Part shown: positions 5,089 to 8,072 of the stretch, piece after piece
Position numbering within the stretch: the stretch's first letter is position 1
How the letters are laid out: every line of letters starts with the position of its first letter
DNA from: Treponema sp.
Lineage (GTDB): Bacteria > Spirochaetota > Spirochaetia > Treponematales > Breznakiellaceae
NCBI GenBank assembly: GCA_031276615.1
Contig: JAISND010000162.1
Coordinates: forward strand, 1-8,072
Direction: 5' to 3'
Length of the DNA stretch: 8,072 nucleotides
Position numbers and translations under genes: made by a program
Notes under the pieces: model-generated
Told to the model about the DNA's origin: nothing
Seen by the model: the letters and a program-made list of their open reading frames with translations, nothing else
The model's database searches: none

Positions 5089-7623
5089 ATGGAAATCAAT
5101 CAGGAATTTATTGACGCCCTCGCGGTTGACGAATCCGCCTTAATCAGGAAAATTGCCGAAGAATTAAAAATCAGTCCCGCCCAGGTTGAGGCGGTGACGG
5201 TTCTTCTTGCAGACGGGAGCAGCGTTCCCTTCATCGCGCGCTACCGGAAGGAAAAGACCGGCAGCCTTGACGAGGTACAGGTGCGGGAAATTGAACACAG
5301 GGCGGCAAGCGGCAGGAATCTGGAAAAGCGGCGCATCGAAATCATCCGGGGAATATTCGAGCAGGGAAAACTTACGGAAGCCCTGTACGAAAATATCCGC
5401 GGGGCCGCCACGCTCGCGGAGCTTGAGGACATCTATTCGCCCTACAGGCGGAAGAAGAAAACCAGGGGCATGCTGGCGGCGGAGAGGGGCCTGGAGCCGC
5501 TTGCGCGGGCGATGAAAGAGATGGAAGCGGAAGCCCTGCTCGCAAAGGCCGCCGGGTTTATCAGGGAGGACGCCGAACATCCGGAACTGTCTGTCGCGTC
5601 CGCGGAGGAGGCCCTGCAGGGGGCGATGGACATCATCGCGGAAGAAATTTCGCAGGACAGCGAAAACCGCGCCCGGATAAAAGCCTTCTACCTTAAAGAC
5701 GGCAGGATCATCGTAAAAGGCTCGGGCAAGCCCGGCGTGGGCGACGAAGATGCGAAAAAAACTTCCACCTATCAGATGTACTGGGATTATACGGAATCCC
5801 TCTCCGGCATCAAGCCCCACCGTATCCTTGCCATCAACCGGGGCGAACGTGACGAAGCGCTTGATGTTACCATCGACGTTGATGAAAACGCCGCCGCCGA
5901 AATGCTTCAGCGCGGCTGCGAGATTCACAACGACTATCACAAGACGGCGATTGAGGACGGCCTCAAGCGGCTTCTCTCGCCTGCCGTTATACGCGAGATA
6001 CGCGGGGATCAGGGCGATGCCGCGGACGATCACGGCATTTCGGTGTTCAGCGAAAATTTGAAAAACCTGCTCCTGCGGCAGCCCATCAAGGGAACCCGGG
6101 TACTGGGCATAGACCCCGGCATCAGGACCGGTACCAAATGTGCCTTTCTCGACGATACGGGCAAATACCTGGGGAACATTGTCATCTACAACCACAAGGT
6201 TGAGGAGGCGAAGCGGCTCATCGTTGAAGGAATCCGGCAGTACGATGTACAGCTTGTTGCCGTGGGGAACGGTACGGGCAGCAGGGAAGTGCAGGAGATC
6301 ATTACCGCCCTCATTGCGGAGAACGGCCTGGAAGTTCTCTACACCGTGGTTGACGAAGACGGCGCTTCCGTGTATTCGGCCAGTGACATTGCCAGGGAGG
6401 AATTCCCCGATCTTGATCTGACCATCAGGGGCGCCATTTCCATAGGCCGCCGTCTCCAGGACCCGTTGGCGGAACTGGTCAAGATCGATCCCAAGTCTAT
6501 CGGCGTGGGTCTTTACCAGCACGACGTGAACCAGAGAAAACTTTCCGAAACCCTCGACGAAGTGGTCTCTTCGGTGGTAAACAACGTGGGAGTAAACCTC
6601 AACACCGCAAGCGTTTCACTCCTCCGGTACGTGTCCGGCATAAACAGCTCCCTTGCGCGGAAGATAGTGGAGTACCGGAACGAAAAGGGCCGCATCGCAA
6701 GCCGCGGGGAGCTTACCCTGGTGCCCGGCATGGGGCCGAAAAGTTACGAGCAGTGCGCGGGTTTCCTCAAGATTCCCGAAAGCGCCGAACCTCTGGACAA
6801 TACCTGGGTACATCCGGAGAATTACGCGGTCGCCAGGGAAATCCGTGAAACCATAACCATTACCGGCAGCCTCAGTTCCGCCGCCGCCGGGGGTTTAAAG
6901 GAAAAGCACGGCATCGGCGATGCCACCCTCCGGGACATTGAAAACGAACTGCGCAAACCCGGCCGCGATCCGAGGGATGATTACCCAAAGCCCATTATGC
7001 GCAAGGGAGTGGTAAACTTTGAGGACCTCAGCGAAGGAATGATGATCACCGGCAAGATTAAAAACGTGGTGGACTTCGGCGCCTTTGTAGACCTGGGCAT
7101 AAAGGAAACCGCCCTGGTTCACATTTCCGAAATGAGCGACCGTTTTATCAAAGACCCGCTTGAAGCGGTAAAGGCCGGCGATGTGCTGGAATTCAGAATC
7201 ATCAGCCTGGACAGGGACAGGCGGCGGATCGGGCTTTCGCGGAAGGCCCCGGACGCGGCCCGGAACGCCGCGGACGGCCTCCGGCGCGGCGGCGGCGTTT
7301 CGCGTGATGGCGGCGCCCGGCCCGCCGCCGGCGGGCATGACAACGGCGGGCATAACGGGCACGGGGGAATCCGCGGCGGAGAAAAGAAGAAAGCGCTCGC
7401 CGGAGAAAAACCCGCCGGCGGCGGGCAGCGTGACACGGCCGCCCGCGGCGGGGATTCGCATAACGGCAGCCCGCGCGGCGGGGCGGCGGGCCCGGCGGGC
7501 GGCGGCAATGCCGGCTTCAGCCACAGACGGCCGGGGCAGCCGGCGCCGCGTCCCCGGGATGACGATGGCGTCATGTATAACCCCTTTGCCGAAGCCTTCA
7601 AAAACATGGGCAAAAAGAAATGA
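5089..7623 (+). CDS. tex: Tex, S1-domain RNA-binding transcription accessory protein
   Basis: The 844-residue protein is Tex, a cytoplasmic nucleic-acid-binding factor conserved across bacteria and distantly related to eukaryotic Spt6. Order: N-terminal helical/HTH region with VPFIARYRKEKTGSLDE near residues 44-60; YqgF/RNase H-like domain from VLGIDPG (338-344, Asp342), with GNGTGSRE (393-400) and VVDEDGASVYSAS (Glu423 in the conserved acidic position); the SIGVGLYQHDVNQ segment; helix-hairpin-helix repeats at about 500-565; and an S1 domain at about 650-719 (GAFVDLG...LVHIS...IGLSRK). The usual length is about 720-790. The excess is a low-complexity tail (720-844) rich in Gly, Arg, Ala, Pro and His that ends in NPFAEAFKNMGKKK. 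ATG 5089 has no SD and is close to the predicted transcription start. The stop overlaps rsmG. Confidence 0.96.
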   Translation: MEINQEFIDALAVDESALIRKIAEELKISPAQVEAVTVLLADGSSVPFIARYRKEKTGSLDEVQVREIEHRAASGRNLEKRRIEIIRGIFEQGKLTEALYENIRGAATLAELEDIYSPYRRKKKTRGMLAAERGLEPLARAMKEMEAEALLAKAAGFIREDAEHPELSVASAEEALQGAMDIIAEEISQDSENRARIKAFYLKDGRIIVKGSGKPGVGDEDAKKTSTYQMYWDYTESLSGIKPHRILAINRGERDEALDVTIDVDENAAAEMLQRGCEIHNDYHKTAIEDGLKRLLSPAVIREIRGDQGDAADDHGISVFSENLKNLLLRQPIKGTRVLGIDPGIRTGTKCAFLDDTGKYLGNIVIYNHKVEEAKRLIVEGIRQYDVQLVAVGNGTGSREVQEIITALIAENGLEVLYTVVDEDGASVYSASDIAREEFPDLDLTIRGAISIGRRLQDPLAELVKIDPKSIGVGLYQHDVNQRKLSETLDEVVSSVVNNVGVNLNTASVSLLRYVSGINSSLARKIVEYRNEKGRIASRGELTLVPGMGPKSYEQCAGFLKIPESAEPLDNTWVHPENYAVAREIRETITITGSLSSAAAGGLKEKHGIGDATLRDIENELRKPGRDPRDDYPKPIMRKGVVNFEDLSEGMMITGKIKNVVDFGAFVDLGIKETALVHISEMSDRFIKDPLEAVKAGDVLEFRIISLDRDRRRIGLSRKAPDAARNAADGLRRGGGVSRDGGARPAAGGHDNGGHNGHGGIRGGEKKKALAGEKPAGGGQRDTAARGGDSHNGSPRGGAAGPAGGGNAGFSHRRPGQPAPRPRDDDGVMYNPFAEAFKNMGKKK
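7255..7550 (+). repeat. GC-rich low-complexity repeats in the tex 3' end
   Basis: This stretch encodes the disordered Tex tail and is almost all G and C. The pentapeptide Pro-Ala-(Ala/Gly)-Gly-Gly recurs at residues 745, 775 and 802. The first two copies are encoded by near-identical palindromes, CCCGCCG-C-CGGCGGG (7321-7335) and CCCGCCG-G-CGGCGGG (7411-7425), exactly 90 nt apart. Such DNA is prone to slippage, so the tail length may vary among relatives. Confidence 0.6.
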
Positions 7624-8072
7624 GCGGGGGGTCCGGCTTTGGCGGAAACGGGGACGCCGTCCTTGAAGCCGGACTTCGGCGCATTGCTGAAACGGATTCG
7701 GACGCCGCCGGGTTGATAGACTGCCGGCGGCAGACCATCCTTGAACTTCTTGAAAGGTACATCGCCGAGATAGAACTCTTTAACTCCGCCTACGGTCTTG
7801 TAAAAGTACAGGACCGCCGGGAACTGATCGTCAGGCACATCCTTGACTCCCTTGCCCCGCTGGGAATAATCGCGCGGCTGCTGGCGCCGCCGGCAGGGGA
7901 CGCCGCGGCCGCGGGTGAAGCGCCGGCCGCCGCCGCCGTTCCCCGCGCCGCCGATGTGGGTTCCGGCGCGGGCCTCCCCGGCATTCCCCTTGCCATCGCC
8001 ATGCCCCGCGTGAATTTTACCCTCATTGAACGGATGAAGCGGCGGGCGGGCTTTCTGCGCAACACTCTGGCG
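7620..8072 (+). CDS. rsmG: RsmG (GidB), 16S rRNA m7G methyltransferase, 3' end cut by window
   Basis: The first 151 residues are visible and the frame is open to the right edge. RsmG methylates N7 of G527 (E. coli numbering) in the 530 loop of 16S rRNA, using S-adenosylmethionine. Recognisable parts are ELLERYIAEIELFN (42-55), LIVRHILDSLAPL (69-81), the SAM-binding motif ADVGSGAGLPGIPLAIA (111-127), and FTLIERMKRRAGFLRN (133-148). ATG 7620 overlaps the tex stop as ATGA, and only a weak purine run (AAAAAGAA) precedes it, so coupling to tex is likely. Two oddities: a Gly/Ser-rich N-terminal extension of about 12 residues and an Ala/Pro-rich insertion (about 89-109) just before the SAM motif. 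A later start cannot be excluded, although the homologous region begins only near residue 35. Confidence 0.93.
   Translation, partial: MSGGSGFGGNGDAVLEAGLRRIAETDSDAAGLIDCRRQTILELLERYIAEIELFNSAYGLVKVQDRRELIVRHILDSLAPLGIIARLLAPPAGDAAAAGEAPAAAAVPRAADVGSGAGLPGIPLAIAMPRVNFTLIERMKRRAGFLRNTLA

Noticed and set aside
5076..5114. 12-codon ORF from ATG 5076 with GGAG (5066-5069) upstream, overlapping the tex start in another frame.
   Set aside because: Its ATG precedes the predicted tex transcription start (about 5082), and its SD overlaps the -10 region, so it would not be on the main transcript.

Overview
The window is ordinary bacterial chromosome, GC-rich by eye (mid to high 50s percent), with compact genes all on the + strand. 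Gene starts either carry Shine-Dalgarno (SD) sequences of the AAGGAG type or have none. My best guess for the source is a GC-rich spirochaete, perhaps a Treponema relative, but this rests on general impression and not on a diagnostic marker. I see no phage, insertion sequence, CRISPR, tRNA or rRNA signal.

Positions 1-507 hold no conventional gene. They contain a good sigma-70 promoter (88-116), a palindrome near the predicted transcription start, an 11-nt direct repeat, a stem-loop (161-207), a 31-codon ORF with an optimal SD (306-401), and a 15-bp hairpin (444-499) whose right arm contains the corA SD. This looks like a regulated leader for a magnesium transporter and is the most interesting part of the window.

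Positions 508-3639 form a tight three-gene operon: a CorA-family Mg2+ channel, a low-specificity L-threonine aldolase (ATGA overlap with corA) and an M24 Xaa-Pro dipeptidase/aminopeptidase (4-nt gap). The last two fit amino-acid and peptide catabolism. Their link to Mg2+ uptake is only co-transcription as far as I can see.

Positions 3640-3756 hold a promoter that would start transcription at the ATG of the next gene, which has no SD. Positions 3757-4989 encode a dicarboxylate/amino-acid:cation symporter family protein in which the substrate- and Na+-binding signature motifs are replaced. It ends in a probable intrinsic terminator.

Positions 4990-5088 hold the tex promoter. Its -35 lies inside the right arm of a 9-bp inverted repeat, a candidate operator. 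Positions 5089-7623 encode Tex, an RNA-binding S1 protein with an unusual Gly/Arg/Ala-rich C-terminal tail of about 125 residues. Its stop overlaps the start of rsmG (16S rRNA m7G methyltransferase), which runs off the right edge. Tex and RsmG together form a transcription/ribosome-related unit.
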